Assembly: GCF_029203305.1 (NCBI RefSeq)
Contig: NC_089466.1
Location: 558,001 to 622,000, forward strand
Source: Yamadazyma tenuis
Taxonomy: Eukaryota > Ascomycota > Pichiomycetes > Serinales > Debaryomycetaceae
Direction: 5' to 3'
DNA: 64,000 nucleotides
Shown here: in pieces, positions 26,927 through 38,700 of the stretch
Layout of the letters: each line of letters starts with the position of its first letter
Numbering within the stretch: position 1 is the stretch's first letter
Translations under genes and position numbers: made by a program
The notes under the pieces: generated by a model
Told to the model about the DNA's origin: nothing
The model's input: the letters and a program-made list of their open reading frames with translations, nothing else
The model's database searches: none

Positions 26927-29900
26927 TCAATTTAAGAATTCTTTGTTTTGCAAGGAAATACTTTTGGTCATATTGTTGACTTTGTAAATTCCTACCAATT
27001 GCTTGGCTAATTCGAACATATTATTTCTTAAAGAAATAACAATAAACTGACCATTCTTGGTTCTTTCTTTAATGTAATTTGCCACGATACTCACATTCCT
27101 AAAATCCAACGCTGCATCGATTTCATCCATGACATATAATGGGGTTGGTTTATACTTGTGTAATGCAAAAACCAATGCTAATGAACTCAAGGTCTTCTCA
27201 CCACCACTCAAATTGCTAATATTTCTCCAAGACTTTTTTGGTGGCATAACGCTAAACAAAATACCTTCGGAAAAAGGATCCAAACTATCAACTAACTCTA
27301 ATTCGGCATTACCACCCATAGTGATCATTTGGTACATTTCTTTCAACGATAACGAAATAGTATTGAAACCCTCCATGAACTCGTCTAATCTCTTGCGCTT
27401 CAAGTCTTCACAGTAGTTCTTAATTTCGTCCCTAGAACTGATCGACTCATCTAACTCTTGTTGTCGAATTTTGAATTCCTGTATCTTCAAACCGTACTCT
27501 TTTAAGATCTCTATATCTGTTTTGACGTTAGCCATGTACTTCTCAATGTCAACTATCTCACTATCGACTTCGTCAATATTGACTCGTTCTAATTCTTCTG
27601 TGGTAAGCTTCTTGATTTCATTACCATTGTATTTCTCTTGTTCTTCAGGTTCCAACCAGGAAATGTAATCTGTCGTGTTCCTGACTAGCAAAGAGCCCAA
27701 GTTCTCCTCTTCAACAGAAATTTCACGCTGTATCTTTTTAATGACGTTACCCAATTTTTCAAGTTTATTATTAAGTTCAATTTCCAAAGATTTGAATTTC
27801 TTGATCTCGGAGTTCTTAGCTTCTAATTGCTCATTCACACCTTCTAATGACTCTTGCAAAGCTTCCTTCTCGTCAGTTAACTTATCAATTTCTTTGTTCA
27901 ATGCATCTAATTCTTCCTGTTTGTTGGTATCTTGGCTTTTAATGGTCTCCAATTCGGTTTCAGCTTTTTCAATTTCTTTGGAGCTTTCTTCAGAAGCTTT
28001 GGCAGTTCTCTTGATTTCATTTTCTAATTTTCTAATAGTTAGCTTCTCATTTGAAGTCTTATCATTTATAATCTCGATCTTCTGCTTGATGGAATCGACT
28101 TTGGCACTCTGCAACCTTAATTCGACACCACCTGCTTCCATGATCTTCTCTTCCAATTCCCCAATTTTAGATTCCAAGTCTTTCATCTCCAATTTTAATT
28201 CATCCTTGCCTTTGATTATTTCATTCTTTTCGCTTTCCTTGAATTGAATCTCTTGTTCAATCTTGGCAGAGTTTTCATTGCTTTCATTTTCGTTGATCAA
28301 TCTCTTGCACAAAGCCGATACTTCACGTTTCTCACTGCTCAAGGCTTCAATTTCAAGTTTTAACTTGGACAAATTGAACTGAGTTTCAGGATGCAAATCT
28401 TTCAAACTTCTTAATTGGCTTTCTTTAATCTGAAAGTCTCTATATTCTGCTTCATATTTTGATTCCATAGAGCTTAAGTCTTGCTGTAATTGTTGCACAT
28501 CCTCGTCGCTCAAATCCATTTTGTCCTCCAATTTGGAAGACGCCAATATCATACCTCCTTTGGCGAAGCTATTTCCTCCACCAGACATTGTACCGGAAGT
28601 ATCAACCAACTTACCATCTAAGGTGACAACCCTAAACCTCTTCTTGCCATATGCAACTTGTTTGGCTTCTTGTAAGTTGGTCGCAACTAGAGTGTCAAAC
28701 AACTTACTGTAAAATGCTGTTAAGAACTTTTCGTTTTTTGGTTTAATCAAGTCAAACAACCTCTTCACAGTGGCAGGGTTACCGGGTGTACTAATTGGTG
28801 AGGTATTGAAGTTTCTAAGCTTATTAAGGCAAATAAAAGTACCATAACCCAAGCTATTCTTTCTTAAATATTGAATGCAAGTTTGAGCGGTTTCCACCGT
28901 CTCAACCACAATAGAATCCAATGCTGGACATGCTGTGGAGATGGCAATATCATATTTATCATCAATGATACCCAAGTCTCCTAATCTCCCATAAAATCCA
29001 TTAATTCTTCCACTTTTGGCCAACCTACTTAAGGAACTCAAAACACGACTCTTATTTTGATTATGCGAATGGACAGATAAGGAGTCTTGAACCTTGGTCC
29101 TCATGTTTATCAAATCGGTTTTTTTGGCCAGTAATTGTTTGCGTTCACTCTCTATCTGCCCCTCCCCGAGTCCGATTTGTTCGACAATGTGATCCAATTT
29201 TTCTTGGGTCTCTTGGTATTCGATTTCCTTCTGCTTTCCCTCAGCTTTGATGTTGATCAAACGTTCCTTACCAGCTTCTAACTTCTTGCTGTTTTCTAAT
29301 TTCTGACTATTTAGCATTTCAATTGAGGAGTTGATCAATTGGATGGAATTCTCCTTCTCTTTCAACTTGTCATTCCAAGGTTCCAATTTGGTTTGCAAGC
29401 TTTCAATCTCTTTGGAATAAACTGATGTCTTGGAGGTCATCTTTTGTCTAATTTCATCCAAAGTTGCTTTCTCTTGGGTCAATTCTTTGACCAATTGATC
29501 CAACTCATCTTTAAATTGAGCAGACATTTCGTTTTGGGTATTGAGTTTACTTCTACTCATGGACAAGGATTGCTCCAGCTGCTCTTTTGACTTGATAGCT
29601 TTTCTCAACTTCCCGTTCAAATTCTTAATTTTCTCATCAACCGACACGATAGCTTTATTAATTGCTTTAGACTTCTCTGCTCTTTTGCCAATCTCCTTGC
29701 TGATAGTGACAATTTGATAGTTAATAGACTTTTGCTCTTTCAAGTCAGATTCGAGTTGTTGGTTTAACTCCTCATTTTTGGTCTTCTCTTCCTCATATTC
29801 TTCATTCAACTCATTAAAGAGCCTTTGCCTCTCGGCTAACTCACTGGTATTAGCATTAAGGTTGATTTGGAATTGGATTGACTTCAAATTAATCATCTTC

Positions 29901-31132
29901 TTTTCCATTTCTAGAAAACGCAATGCTTCAGTTTTCTTTTCTTCAAGTTGATTCTTATCCTTTTCAACCAACTCAAATCTGTTTGACTTTTCGATACAAA
30001 CGTCGTTCAACTCATCAACTTTAGACAAGTTTGAGTCAATTAATTCTTTGTAATGCGAAGTACCAATGATATCTTCCAAGTATTCCAATAAGCCATCATC
30101 ACTTTCTTTTTCTGCCTTTGGTTTCATCTGTGCTATAGACTCAACTTCACCTTGTAAGATCAAAAATCTTTTATGATGCAAATCAATCCCCTTATCTTTC
30201 AAAAGGTTGGTAACCTCCGTATAAGTACTAGTTTTGCCATTAATGTAGTATTGAGACAGGTTATTCTTTAGAGCCTTCCTAGACACAACAAGTTGGGAAT
30301 CAGGAATAACGGAAAAGCTGTCGTCTTGTAGATCATCAATTACATGGTTGAAGTGGATGTCGACCTGACAGAATTCTAGTCTGTTACCTTCAGAGTTATG
30401 AATCAATTCACTCAATTTACCTTGTCTCATCTTGGAAGCTCGAAACCCAAAAACAAAAAGCATGGAATCAATCACGTTTGATTTCCCACTTCCATTAGGA
30501 CCAACAACAGCAGAAAATGACGCGTTGAAGGGACCAATAACTTGACGCCCAGCGTAAGACTTAAAGTTAGTTAAAACTAACTGATCAATAACCAAACGAG
30601 GTTCAGCCTTCTTGGGTGCCATTGTGAAAGATTCTCTCTTCTTTGGAGATGTTATATTCATGCTGCTTTGCTGTTGTGAATAGCTCAAGACTTCTTCTGG
30701 TTCTTGGACAAGGTTCGGAACTGGCGTCAGTGGAGCCAATAAGGGAATCTCGGATACCTTGACCTCGAGGGAGTTTGCAGATTCTATCAGGCTCTTGGTG
30801 AAAGAACTGGTAGCATCTTTGGTAATTTCGTTGCTGGTATCCAGGGTTTCATTTGCTCTTGAAATATCTGGGGTTTGATCTCTATAGGCGACTTCAGACT
30901 CATTATCACTGTCATTGCAAGCACCAGCAATCGAGCTATTAGATGCGGAGACAAAAGTCTGGTCATCAAGACCGGATCGGTTGACAGCTGATGATTCTTG
31001 ATGTGGTTTATTTGAGGAATCAATCAGATATTCACTGTTATTTATAAAGGTTTGATGGGCACTAGTCTCCTGTTCATCGATTTCATCATCACTTAAAGAG
31101 ATCCTTCTCTTTGATCTTTTGGGAGGTGACAT
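26927..31132 (-). CDS. SMC4: Condensin ATPase subunit Smc4
   Basis: Smc4 pairs with Smc2 in condensin for mitotic chromosome compaction. The 1401-residue protein has a Ser/Asp/Glu-rich N-terminal extension of about 170 residues, rich in SP/TP sites that could be Cdk targets. The head domain has Walker A GPNGSGKS (211-218, Lys217). A first coiled-coil arm and the hinge (about 700-860, GFYGRLGDLG ... GTFICLNKL) follow, then the return coiled coil. It ends with the ABC signature LSGGEKT (about 1306) and Walker B MDEIDAALD (about 1330). The SMC4-type long N-terminal extension and 'NFKSYAG' support Smc4 over Smc1/2/3. In S. cerevisiae SMC4 is next to CSF1, which is also close here. Large plus-strand frames inside it are coiled-coil shadows. 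Confidence 0.97.
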   Translation of the reverse strand: MSPPKRSKRRISLSDDEIDEQETSAHQTFINNSEYLIDSSNKPHQESSAVNRSGLDDQTFVSASNSSIAGACNDSDNESEVAYRDQTPDISRANETLDTSNEITKDATSSFTKSLIESANSLEVKVSEIPLLAPLTPVPNLVQEPEEVLSYSQQQSSMNITSPKKRESFTMAPKKAEPRLVIDQLVLTNFKSYAGRQVIGPFNASFSAVVGPNGSGKSNVIDSMLFVFGFRASKMRQGKLSELIHNSEGNRLEFCQVDIHFNHVIDDLQDDSFSVIPDSQLVVSRKALKNNLSQYYINGKTSTYTEVTNLLKDKGIDLHHKRFLILQGEVESIAQMKPKAEKESDDGLLEYLEDIIGTSHYKELIDSNLSKVDELNDVCIEKSNRFELVEKDKNQLEEKKTEALRFLEMEKKMINLKSIQFQINLNANTSELAERQRLFNELNEEYEEEKTKNEELNQQLESDLKEQKSINYQIVTISKEIGKRAEKSKAINKAIVSVDEKIKNLNGKLRKAIKSKEQLEQSLSMSRSKLNTQNEMSAQFKDELDQLVKELTQEKATLDEIRQKMTSKTSVYSKEIESLQTKLEPWNDKLKEKENSIQLINSSIEMLNSQKLENSKKLEAGKERLINIKAEGKQKEIEYQETQEKLDHIVEQIGLGEGQIESERKQLLAKKTDLINMRTKVQDSLSVHSHNQNKSRVLSSLSRLAKSGRINGFYGRLGDLGIIDDKYDIAISTACPALDSIVVETVETAQTCIQYLRKNSLGYGTFICLNKLRNFNTSPISTPGNPATVKRLFDLIKPKNEKFLTAFYSKLFDTLVATNLQEAKQVAYGKKRFRVVTLDGKLVDTSGTMSGGGNSFAKGGMILASSKLEDKMDLSDEDVQQLQQDLSSMESKYEAEYRDFQIKESQLRSLKDLHPETQFNLSKLKLEIEALSSEKREVSALCKRLINENESNENSAKIEQEIQFKESEKNEIIKGKDELKLEMKDLESKIGELEEKIMEAGGVELRLQSAKVDSIKQKIEIINDKTSNEKLTIRKLENEIKRTAKASEESSKEIEKAETELETIKSQDTNKQEELDALNKEIDKLTDEKEALQESLEGVNEQLEAKNSEIKKFKSLEIELNNKLEKLGNVIKKIQREISVEEENLGSLLVRNTTDYISWLEPEEQEKYNGNEIKKLTTEELERVNIDEVDSEIVDIEKYMANVKTDIEILKEYGLKIQEFKIRQQELDESISSRDEIKNYCEDLKRKRLDEFMEGFNTISLSLKEMYQMITMGGNAELELVDSLDPFSEGILFSVMPPKKSWRNISNLSGGEKTLSSLALVFALHKYKPTPLYVMDEIDAALDFRNVSIVANYIKERTKNGQFIVISLRNNMFELAKQLVGIYKVNNMTKSISLQNKEFLN

Positions 31133-31388
31133 CTTCCACTATACAACAGGAAATTGAAGTTCAACAAAGTTTGTTGCCGTGTAACACGCTCAAGATACCT
31201 AATTTTATATTGTAAACAAAAGACCTTCGCAGAAATTATGGTGAGATTGGGATCGTGCACGACATAATTATGTAGTATAAAGCATGTAGCTGCATATTTA
31301 CAAATGTGTAGTTATATATTTTAGAGTGTAGGTATGATCCAACATGCAACTATGAAGCCATAAAGTAGCTGAAATAATCCAAAAGGCT

Positions 31389-32060
31389 TTACTTATCGTG
31401 TTTATGGGTCTTTTCCTTTTTTTCTTTCTTGTCTGTTTTATCTTTTTTATGTTTCTTTTCCTTCCTTTCCTTTTTTTCCTTCTTGTCCTTCTTACTCTTC
31501 TTTTCCTTGGTTTCTTCTTTTGTCTCCTCTTCTTCACCACTAGAAGGATAGTCTTTAGTCTCGTTAGCAGTGTCGTTAATAGTCTCATCCACGGTTTCAT
31601 CCATTGCAGTTTGAATTATAACTTCTTGAGGCTCTTCGAGTTCAAATTTTATCTTCTTGTTGGAAGGTTGGTCTTGGCTATCATCATCAAACCTAATCTT
31701 TTTATTACTGGATAATTCTGGTACTAAGTTGAACTCAGTTAAAGTGGGTGGGAGACCTCTCAAATCTCTTTGTAATCTCTTTAATTGACTTATTATAGCA
31801 GCATTCCCTGTACTATTACTCAACCCGCTGTCAGCATTCAAAATTTCATTGGATGAAGATGCTTGTCCTGGTACCGTAGTTGCAACCGATTCACTGATGT
31901 CTATGAAAGCCGTTAAAATCCTTTCGGTTTCGGATTGGGTGGCCAATTTGGAAGACTTGATTACAACGGAAGTGGGGGTGTTGATAGCACTTGGTATCAC
32001 TCTTCTTGGTCTGAAAGATGACATAGATGGTTGTAGATTGCAAAGATTTGAGATGGGCAT
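31389..32060 (-). CDS. RPA14: RNA polymerase I subunit A14, with lysine-rich tail
   Basis: I recognise this from a small set of features shared with S. cerevisiae Rpa14 (137 residues). These are the N-terminal NTP-VVI strand, a region like 'ETERILTAFIDI' and above all ISQLKRLQRDLRGLPP (about 91-106), almost identical to the yeast ISQLKRIQRDFKGLPP. Rpa14 pairs with Rpa43 in the polymerase I stalk. Here the protein is 223 residues because a tail of about 110 residues follows, first acidic (TVDETINDTANETK, GEEEET) and then a run of KKEK/KKDK repeats to the stop. A lysine-rich tail of this kind is familiar from Rpa34, not from yeast Rpa14. ATG 32060 is used; Met13 is an alternative start. It is divergent from the L34 gene (170 bp). 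Confidence 0.82.
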   Translation of the reverse strand: MPISNLCNLQPSMSSFRPRRVIPSAINTPTSVVIKSSKLATQSETERILTAFIDISESVATTVPGQASSSNEILNADSGLSNSTGNAAIISQLKRLQRDLRGLPPTLTEFNLVPELSSNKKIRFDDDSQDQPSNKKIKFELEEPQEVIIQTAMDETVDETINDTANETKDYPSSGEEEETKEETKEKKSKKDKKEKKERKEKKHKKDKTDKKEKKEKTHKHDK

Positions 32061-32230
32061 CTCTCAGAAAATGCGAAAAAGTGTAAAGATTGGTTAGTGC
32101 TAAAAATTACACTGAGTGATCGATGATTGAGAGTTAATACTGTCCTTAATAACCATCAAAACTTTTTCGCATTCTGGTAATTTTTCAGAGCTTCAATTTA
32201 CGGGTTCTGTACTATCTTCTTTCAAACAGC

Positions 32231-32605
32231 ATGCTTAGAGTCGGATTGCCTAGTATAAGGCCTACACGAGCATTGAAGACCTTGGGAATTAATATGGTTC
32301 GTGGCTTTTCCCTCATGAGACCCACTCCTTTGGCTCAAACCAAGCTTCAATCACTTCCCGTCAATCAAACCTCTTCTCCAATATTATCCTTAATCAAAGA
32401 GATTTCCCCTGCCTTGCAAAGCTCACCTTTTTCTTCATCCTTGGGTTTGGTACAAAGAAGATTCAAAACTAGAGGTAACACTTATCAACCTTCTACTTTG
32501 AAAAGGAAGAGAACATTTGGATTTTTAGCGAGGCTAAGAGTTAAAAATGGAAGGAAAATCTTACAAAGAAGAAGAGCCAAGGGGAGATGGTACTTGACTC
32601 ACTAA
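32231..32605 (+). CDS. Mitochondrial large-subunit ribosomal protein bL34m
   Basis: The 124-residue protein has a basic, hydroxylated, acid-poor N-terminal presequence. It is followed by a C-terminal L34 core of about 45 residues: [17 protein letters not shown], then a basic stretch ending GRWYLTH. Bacterial L34 is a ~46-residue core protein near the exit-tunnel side of the large subunit. The S. cerevisiae counterpart is YDR115W (MRX14). The size and the position of the core at the very end match a mitochondrial L34 with a cleavable presequence. ATG 32231 is the first in the frame. In S. cerevisiae YDR115W lies near PDS1 (YDR113C), and a PDS1-like gene lies beyond CSF1 here. It is tail-to-tail with CSF1, 122 bp apart. 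Confidence 0.92.
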   Translation: MLRVGLPSIRPTRALKTLGINMVRGFSLMRPTPLAQTKLQSLPVNQTSSPILSLIKEISPALQSSPFSSSLGLVQRRFKTRGNTYQPSTLKRKRTFGFLARLRVKNGRKILQRRRAKGRWYLTH

Positions 32606-32727
32606 ACTTTTGGTATGCATGTAAATAATTTCCAGAGCACTGAAAGCTACGATATAGATGTTAAATAATTTCATAGATCATAATTGTATATAACTGATCA
32701 ATGCAATGATGCTAAAGTATAGTTTAT

Positions 32728-35700
32728 TTATGCTCTTCCCAAAAGACGGGAATATTCACTTTCAACTTGATGAATGACTTTTTGTAAGCTTACAATTCCC
32801 ATTTCATGTGTGACATTTGGAAGTTTGTTTCTATGAAGCCCGAACCATTCTAATGGAGGGGTTGCATTTCCAAGTTCTTTTAATTGAGGTGCTTCAATGA
32901 TAGGAGGTGCCAAAGGCAAATATAAGTATTTAGAACTCTTAGAAACTTTGTCAATTTTTTCATTCAATGCTTGGTCAATCCTTTCTGTAGAGGTTTCTGA
33001 TGCTTTTGGATCCATCAATAGACCTAAGGCTAGTGTTTTTCTATTATCATCTTTATCAGTAAAGATATCTTTCTTGAAGTTTACCTCTTCAGTTCCAGTA
33101 TTTTGTTGCAATGTTTTTCTGAACTGATTCCTCGATGCCAACGAATTGATGTGAATACTATACATCTCTCGAATAAAGTTGACTGATCCAAGATTCCACC
33201 GGATATCAACTGTTCCTCCAAACGTTGATTGATAGAAATACTCAATCAAATTGGTATTATACTTTTGGAATGTTTTCATTGAAATCTGGAATGATGGGAA
33301 CAGGAAAATCAGTCCACCTCTTGCTTTACGGGCATACTTTGAAAAGTCTTCCACAGTAGCTTCTTGAATGAAATCTTCCAGAACAGCTGTATTGGTAGAC
33401 AATGATACCTTCAAGTCATTGAACTGGATTTTAAGCTGATTGGCAATACCATGGTTGTATTCATTTTGCAGGAATTGAGCACTTGACTCATCTAATTTTA
33501 TCACCAATACTTTGCTATCATCAAAGGATGTAGGGTACACATGTATGAGCAACGTTCCAGCCAAAACTTCAAACTCTGTTTCAAGTTTCTTGACGGTCTC
33601 GAGAATAGCGTTATTGTATGGTTTGTTGGACTTCTTAGCGGAATGAGACTTATTTTTGTTCGAGTCATGCAAGGTCTCCTTATACGAGATCTTATTATCC
33701 TGAGTCATTCTTAAGACTGCATTGTAGATATCTAAAACATTCGAAGCCGTGAAGGATGACATATAGATTTCACAAGCTTTGAATTGGGCTGCCACAAAAA
33801 GATGATCTTTGCTGATCATCAATTCACTCTTCTGGTTATAGAGATCAATTGAATAATCACTAATACTGATAACAACAAAGACGTGATAATCGAACGTACT
33901 CTTCACGGCTAATTGATCAACACCAGCTGAAACTAAAATCAATGGCACGTCTAGAACCTTACCTTCATCGAGTTTCCAAGTGACTTCGGAATGAAGATAC
34001 AAATCATTGGCAATCAAATCGCCTCCCAACCTACCTTCCGAGGTTATTTCAAATGCATTAATACCCATCTTGAACTGTTGTGTCCAATCGGGTGTCTTCT
34101 GTGAAACTGCCCAAATCTCATTCAATTTAAACATCATTTCACCTAAAGATGGTCCACAATTAACTTTGACCAACACGTCAGATAAGACAAAAGTTATAAA
34201 CCATGGTATTGCATTAGTAGTCGACACTTCCTTGAATCTCCATGCAATATTCTTGTTATCTGCTAACTCATTGGAGTTTGGTAGGAAATGCTCCACTTGT
34301 GGTTCTTCGTATTCACGCATGAGGTGTTTTGGCCACCAAATATCCTTGAACAAAGCAAGGTCTTGAAATTGTTTGACATTGACATACCCTTCGACATTGG
34401 AAATGCAACTAGCTGACTTGACACTAATTTCGTTGAGTAACTCAACAGAAGTAGTCAAAACAACAGAGTTGACATCAATTGACCCACTGACTTCTCTAGA
34501 ATAAACATGCTGGACTGCAGCAGATATTTTATCTAACACTGCAATTGCATTAATCGAGGCATTGGATCCCGAGTTGACTTGGAAGTAGATGCCTCCAATG
34601 CCCACAATTGCTTCTACCTTTGCAGTCGGTTCACAACTTAATGAAATCTTTTGCTTATCCACTTTGATACCGAAGTGGATATCTGTTTCTTCAAGAATGG
34701 TACTAAAGCTAAAGTTCTTCTGACCAGCAGAGGTTTCCACTCGCTTATTTGGTACTTCCTTCTCGGAAGTACTAGCATGATTCTGATTCAGTAATCTCAC
34801 CATTCTCTTGACCCCATATACAATGTCCATGATCACTGGTACACACGAAGCATAAATCTTGTTGTCAGAAGAAGATGTAAACAATTCACTTTTAATGCTG
34901 TGCTTCTTGGCTCCACTTTTGTAATGAGAATATGTGGTGGTACTTTTAACAGCTGGGAAATTTAAGATAAATGAACTTCCATCTCCAGACTCTCCAATCT
35001 TTTGAAGGGAAACTATCGAACCTGCAAAAGTTGCCTTACATTCAATGGATGAGAATGTAGATCTTAAAGAATTCATGTAGTCAACCTGTTGTTCCTCGTG
35101 AGATTTACTATCATCTTTCCATTTATCCATTATCTTAACACGTTTGTCAAAGAATGCTTGAACCTGAGAACCAGACTTGATAACGTACTCAAAAATGTGG
35201 AACGAGTTAGACAAATAATTGACGTCAAGTTCATCCCCGGTGATGTTCGATTTCATACGTTTCCCTTCGAGTTCATCTGTTACCACGTAGACAAACTGTA
35301 CAAACGGTAAAAATGCTCTGTTAGAGTTAGTTTTCTCGGACTGTGTACTGAAAAAACCAGAAGAAGTTGATCCATGCGCAACAGCCAAGTAGGCTTCCAT
35401 CAAGGATAATTTCCCAATGCCTTCGTCTGTTACAGCATAGAATCTTTCAGCACCAAGAATTAAACCAGGGTAATCATTTCTCGCATCTTCAAAAATCCAT
35501 CCGATACAGAAATTGTACGATAAGATATGGAAGCCTGAAATGAAAGAGAGAAAACTCTCTTTGGTTTCATTAATAGCAGTCTTTTTATTTCTGGATTGTT
35601 TCAATTGCTTCTCTAGTTCCTTTTTTATTATGGCCAATTCATCAGCTAAGAACACTATTCTCTGAATTGCCCCAAAACTCAAACAAACTCTGCAATAGTG

Positions 35701-38700
35701 TGATACAACTTCTAAGATTTGACGATTGTTATGCTTCTTTTCGTTGATGAGCTTGATCAAAATGTTTACATCAATAATATTTGATAATCCCACTGGTATA
35801 ATTCTATCGGCAATAGAAATACGGAATGATGGAACCAGTACACTCCCATAATATGATACAGTTCTCGAGATACCCACTTCTGGAGTAATAATATTGCTGA
35901 GTTTGATTTCAATATTTTCTGATTCCATAGAATACCTAGATCTATCAGCCAAGAAAGACATTCCCACATAATCAGTAGCAAACTTGACATCAATAGGAAT
36001 TTCTCCCAAATTAAACTTGGATTCTGAAGTACGCAAGGGGGTCTTTGGCAGTGAACTGAAAAGCGAAGTCAGCTTGATTTTGTTGACCACAGATTCGTAT
36101 TCTAATACCAGGTCCTGGAAATTATCGAGAATTTCGTTTATAGACCTGATCAATTTAGGACAGAATATTTTTGAGAAACCAAGTTGAGAGTCAACAGAAA
36201 CGGCAGGTGTGCCATTTTGCTCACATATCTTTATGTTGTTCAACATTTGTGAATGTTCAAGTTCCAATATACTGTAAGAAGGAGTTTTCAAGTTAAAGTC
36301 GATCTTTTGTAGTAAGCTGCTTATATCAGCAGCACCATCAGACAAAATTAGTGAAATACTGTTATCATACACAGCTCCATGTAGCAGAATCGTCTTTAGC
36401 AAAGATATCATATATGAGAAATGGTTAACTTGAACATTCACAATAACATCCTTCTTGTTGAGCAATTCATGAAAATCGAATTCATGATCATCCTTTGAAG
36501 TCACTGTGGGATCAATTCTAGGCTTTAATAGCTCAAGGTACTTCATATCCATTTCAATAGCCATCTCTATAGTATGCGATAACTTGTCGTCAATAATTTT
36601 GCTATAGCTGTTTTCCACAAAGGCGTCAACAACTACCATTTCAGTCGAGGCATTACCACCGTAAGAAACAACACTGATTTCTTCTAATCCATGAGATATA
36701 AGCTGTTGACTGTCGTGCTTCATTTGGAAGAGAATCGAAGAAGCTTGTGCAGTGAAGGACATAAAGGAAGAATCCTCTTCAATTGCTTGGCAAGTTGCTG
36801 TTGCACTCAAGTTGAATGCTTGAAACTGGAAGCAAAGATAATCAAGTTGTAGTTGCTGATCAAAGTTATTGATGTTGAAAACCACAGATATTGCTGATTC
36901 TGTCTGGACATCTTGCTCACTAGCTTTTCTTTTTGGTTTAAATCGTTCAGCTTCTTCCATCAAAGACGGAATAACAGTCAATGTAGCAGGAGAAATAGCT
37001 CCCTTATAAGATCCTATATTAGCAAGAATATGGAAAGCCCTTACTCTAGCATCAAACTGGTGGGCTGTATCTTGAGGAAGCAACAAAAACATAGCATCCT
37101 TCTTTTGAGTGGTGAAGGAAAGATAGGCATTTTGAACCTCAATGTAGTCGGGTACCTTACTGTACTGATTTGAGAATTCTATGGCAATTCTGTGGAACGT
37201 CGTTTGAAATATTCCACTCTTTTGAATCACTGGAAGAAAGTTGAAGATCTTTTGGAAAAACGTTTCACGTTCTTGAAAATTCGATTCCCAACTTCTCCAC
37301 TTCGAAAATACGTCCCAGGTTTCTTCATAAGCTGTTGATGGAATTTTCCAACCATTTTGTCTTAAAGCATTCTCTTGATCCGTCACCCACTGATCGTCCA
37401 TACTCTGAAAAATATGACGTAGTCTCACCAATACCTTCCACGAGTCAAATACTCTAATATGCTCTTTCAATGATCTAAGTACGTAGGCAGGTTTGGTTAA
37501 AACTGTGGAGTCGTCATCAACCTTATACTTTTTGGAAGCAAGGCCCAAGGTATATACTAAAGCAGCTTGAGATTTCCCTTGAATTTCGCTGTTCTTTTGG
37601 AATGCATCGAGTGATGGCTGAAGTTCCCTCGAAAGGAAATCTATGTAGCGGATCAACCAGATCAACTGGGCATCCCCGAGATCTAAAGAAACATCTTCGA
37701 CAATGAGAGAAGATATTTCTTCTTTCTTGTCATCCGCTTGCCAAAACTCAATGTCTTTAACACATAAACTGATGGAGTCATCAAAATCCTTAGGGCTAGT
37801 AATATTGACTATTATGTTTTTGAAACTGAAAGCTGTCGAAGTTTGTTTGGTCAGAAGATATTCCTCGCTGTGTAATTTTCTTCTTTCCTCCGTCATAGAC
37901 AAAGCCATAGAAGGTTCAGTGACCAAGATATTAATTGCAGAAGAGTACTTCAATGCATCGGAAATTTCAACCTCATTCATGCCATGAAATTCCCCAAAGG
38001 AAATGTTTATAGAGGGAGCCACAAGTCTTTGGTTCTCGTTAGTCGAAACTTGAAGCATCAAAAGTTTAAGATCATCCACAACATGCTTTTCGAACAAATC
38101 CATCAAGTTATTCAAATCAGGATTATGCATGCTATCCTGAAAACTTGCGTAAACCTCGATCGCTTTGGGCGATATAAAACCAATGATATCATCAAATGTG
38201 TAAATAAGATTTTCATATTTGAAACTCTCATCCTTTTGGGAATCCGGTTGGAAATCTTCTTCCGCATAGTCGAGAGTAGGTGATATGAAGAGTCTATCTC
38301 CTCGTAATTCTTGTTCCAGCAAGGAAGAATTGGAGCTGGAATAAGACCCCAATGATTCCGTAGGATTATTGATATCATTGGTATACCTATTCAACGGAAG
38401 GGGAACATCAGGTAATGAAACAGGGTTGATAATAGAGCGATATGCTTCATAATAATTAGCATTTTTAGTCTCCTCAAACAACATTTGCAGAGCCCTGTGA
38501 AAAGGAGCATCATTAAACCTAATATGTTCCTGCTGTAATCTTCTATGCTCATTGTACTTGGGTTTTCTCAAAATATTATCGATAACAAGAGAGGTCCTGA
38601 ACAAAGCACTAATATTTTTGGTTTCTTCATTGACAATTTTATGTTCAATCTCTTGGATGTTCACCGATAGCTTGGCCGAATACCTGGAATTGGCAATATC

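Noticed and set aside
27675..28247. 190-codon plus frame inside SMC4, and similar Ser/Leu-rich frames
   Set aside because: They are antisense shadows of Glu/Lys/Asn-rich coiled-coil codons.
31398..31715. Hydrophobic Phe/Leu-rich plus frame that looks like a membrane protein
   Set aside because: It is the exact antisense of the lysine-rich RPA14 tail (AAG/AAA read as CTT/TTT).
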